Assembly: GCA_965261255.1 (NCBI GenBank)
Contig: CBDHCQ010000004.1
Span: 806,001-870,000 of the forward strand
Origin: Bin80 sp965261255
Lineage (GTDB): Bacteria; Bacteroidota; Rhodothermia; Rhodothermales; Bin80
Direction: 5' to 3'
Length of the DNA stretch: 64,000 bases
This document shows, in pieces, positions 62,681-64,000 of the stretch. Position numbers and translations under genes: made by a program. Under the pieces are notes generated by a model that saw only the letters and a program-made list of their open reading frames with translations, was not told the origin of the DNA and made no database searches. How positions within the stretch are numbered: position 1 is the stretch's first letter; every line of letters starts with the position of its first letter.

Positions 62681-63841
62681 ATGCATCGCGTGTTTATCAT
62701 CGCGTTGTTTTGCGCAGTCTGGGTCTGTTCAAGCGTTACAGCTCAGACGAGCATACTATACGAGGCAGAAGTCCGGACAGAGGCAAAAGCCGGACTAGAG
62801 GCGTTGTACGATCTTCGCTTTGAGGAAGCGGAGGCGCATTTTCAGAAGATCACCCAACATTATGCGGATCATCCGATAGGTCCATTCCTGGAGTCCTTAA
62901 CGCTGTGGTGGACGATCCTCTTGGATTTGACGGATACCTCGCACGATGAAGCATTTTATGCGGCTATGGGGGAGGTTATTGATCGCAGCGAGGCACGTTT
63001 GGCAATAGATGAACATGATTTTGATGCGATGTTCTTTAAGGGCATCGCGCTGGGGTTCAGGGGGCGCTTACGCTCTAACCGACGGGATTGGATACGGGCC
63101 GCTGCAGATGGTAAGCGGGCCATGGATTATGTGCTGGCAGTAGCTGCGGCGGACTCAACCAATGACGACTTTGTGCTGGGGCGCGGGCTGTACCGCTATT
63201 ATGCTGCATTGATTCCCGAACGTTATCCACTGGTACGTCCCATTACCCTGTTCCTCCCACCCGGCGACCGGGAAGGTGGATTGGCAGAACTCAGACGCAC
63301 GGCGACCGAGGGATACTACATGCAGACCGAGGCGATATATTTCCTGCTTCAGATTCATTATCTCTATGAGGGGAACTTCCAGGAATGCGTACGGCTGGTC
63401 AGATGGCTTCGTGAGAAGTATCCCCGCAACGCTTTCTTTCACACGCTGGAGGGACGCATATACGCACGCTGGTACCAGTGGCAGGCCGTCGAGACCGTCT
63501 TCACAGAGGTCCTGGAACGCTATAAAGCACAGGCCGTCGGCTATACACCTGCTATGGGCGAACAGGCGCTGTACTTCTTGGCGAGAGCCCGGATAGTACG
63601 TGGGGACGAGCGGGCAGCTTTAGCCAATCTGTTGTCACTGGAGGCGCTGACTGCAAGGCTGGACGAGGATACGTATTTCAAGGTCGTGGGGCGCTTATAT
63701 CAGGGGATTGCGTACGACTTGTTAGGTGAACGGGAAAACGCAATTACGCGGTATGAAAGTGTACTTGCAATGAAGCGCTGGGGCTCGAGCCATTCCAGCG
63801 CGCGCCGCTATCTGGCAAAGCCCTATCCAGCGGTTGAATAA
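62681..63841 (+). CDS. Secreted TPR-repeat protein
   Basis: This 386-residue protein has a signal peptide (ending SVTAQ). Helical repeats of TPR type follow, for example 'GLEALYDLRFEEAEAHFQKI' and 'YEGNFQECVRLVRWLREKYP', with one near the end ('YQGIAYDLLGERENAITRY'). It is probably a periplasmic scaffold; the partner is unknown. It follows bioY by 8 bp. Its 3' end overlaps the 3' end of the reverse DinB-family gene. Confidence 0.82.
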   Translation: MHRVFIIALFCAVWVCSSVTAQTSILYEAEVRTEAKAGLEALYDLRFEEAEAHFQKITQHYADHPIGPFLESLTLWWTILLDLTDTSHDEAFYAAMGEVIDRSEARLAIDEHDFDAMFFKGIALGFRGRLRSNRRDWIRAAADGKRAMDYVLAVAAADSTNDDFVLGRGLYRYYAALIPERYPLVRPITLFLPPGDREGGLAELRRTATEGYYMQTEAIYFLLQIHYLYEGNFQECVRLVRWLREKYPRNAFFHTLEGRIYARWYQWQAVETVFTEVLERYKAQAVGYTPAMGEQALYFLARARIVRGDERAALANLLSLEALTARLDEDTYFKVVGRLYQGIAYDLLGERENAITRYESVLAMKRWGSSHSSARRYLAKPYPAVE

Positions 63842-64000
63842 ACCAGCCAGCTATTCTGATCAGCAGTTGGTCCGTAGCTACCTGGGAGTGGCACATCGTT
63901 CATACGCAAGTACACCGAGAGTTGAGCCCGATGGTGAACTATATGACTGATCCCAAAACGCCGAAGCACGACCCACTTGGGTTCGGTAAAGAATATTTGA
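63823..64000 (-). CDS. DinB-family protein, 3' end only
   Basis: The reverse frame entering from the right edge ends at a TAG at 63823-63825. It reads 'EPKWVVLRRFGISHIVHHRAQ' and 'LSVYLRMNDVPLPGSYGPTAD', the typical C-terminal helix of DinB-family (DNA-damage-inducible, four-helix) proteins with its metal-binding histidines. DinB-like proteins are often metal-dependent thiol transferases of unknown substrate. The start lies outside the window. Its last codons overlap the end of the TPR gene on the other strand by 19 bp. Confidence 0.75.
   Translation of the reverse strand, partial: QIFFTEPKWVVLRRFGISHIVHHRAQLSVYLRMNDVPLPGSYGPTADQNSWLVYSTAG

Overview
The window reads as a chromosomal segment of a marine, polysaccharide-degrading member of the Bacteroidota/Rhodothermota group, most likely a Rhodothermales-like lineage. 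Three things point there. Seven secreted proteins end in type IX secretion (T9SS) type A sorting domains of the 'YPNPFN...YDLLGR...GVYFY...K' kind. PorV/PorQ-like outer-membrane proteins, TonB-dependent receptors and a GWxTD protein are present. The 2-oxoglutarate dehydrogenase is the fused E2-E1 form. No tRNA, rRNA or CRISPR array was found. No database search was possible, so family calls rest on motifs and overall protein character.

Region 1 (about 1-24950) looks like an alginate utilisation locus. A forward operon runs: TonB-dependent receptor (its start lies outside the window), T9SS-sorted surface protein, PorV-like protein, FadL-like barrel, T9SS-sorted heparinase II/III-type lyase. 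A reverse beta-propeller lipoprotein follows. A second forward operon, preceded by a perfect 10-bp inverted repeat, encodes three beta-helix proteins: one with an internal 1029-bp tandem duplication, a PL6 alginate lyase with T9SS signal, and a PL6/pectate-lyase-like fusion. A reverse block then holds a PL17 exo-lyase, an SDR reductase, a TRAP transporter (binding protein, small and large permease) and a FadR-type GntR regulator. The inferred route is surface depolymerisation, TonB-dependent uptake, periplasmic PL17 release of the unsaturated monouronate, TRAP import and SDR reduction towards 2-keto-3-deoxygluconate. No SusD-like gene is seen. The receptor is instead linked to a T9SS-anchored protein and a PorV-like shuttle.

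Region 2 (about 24950-28520) is accessory. It holds a decayed transposase, a tandem 14-bp repeat, a truncated DUF5916-type gene and an intact DUF5916 gene. Region 3 (28800-32435) is the fused 2-oxoglutarate dehydrogenase/decarboxylase (kgd).

Region 4 (32770-46744) repeats the receptor / T9SS surface protein / PorV-like triad. It continues with two more T9SS-sorted proteins (triple lamin-tail plus LamG; LamG-like plus propeller-like) and a SurA-like chaperone. Region 5 (46782-50366) has glpD, then a decaying stretch with a truncated glycerophosphodiester phosphodiesterase, a VanZ-like gene and a signal-peptide relic.

Region 6 (50367-63841) is mostly housekeeping. On the reverse strand are an SRPBCC protein, an SDR epimerase, rlmD, an Omp85-family protein, a DUF2795 protein, an M23 peptidase, a MoxR ATPase, and a tight pgsA-ftsY-GWxTD-fmt operon. 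bioY and a TPR protein run forward. The right edge carries the 3' end of a DinB-family gene on the reverse strand.
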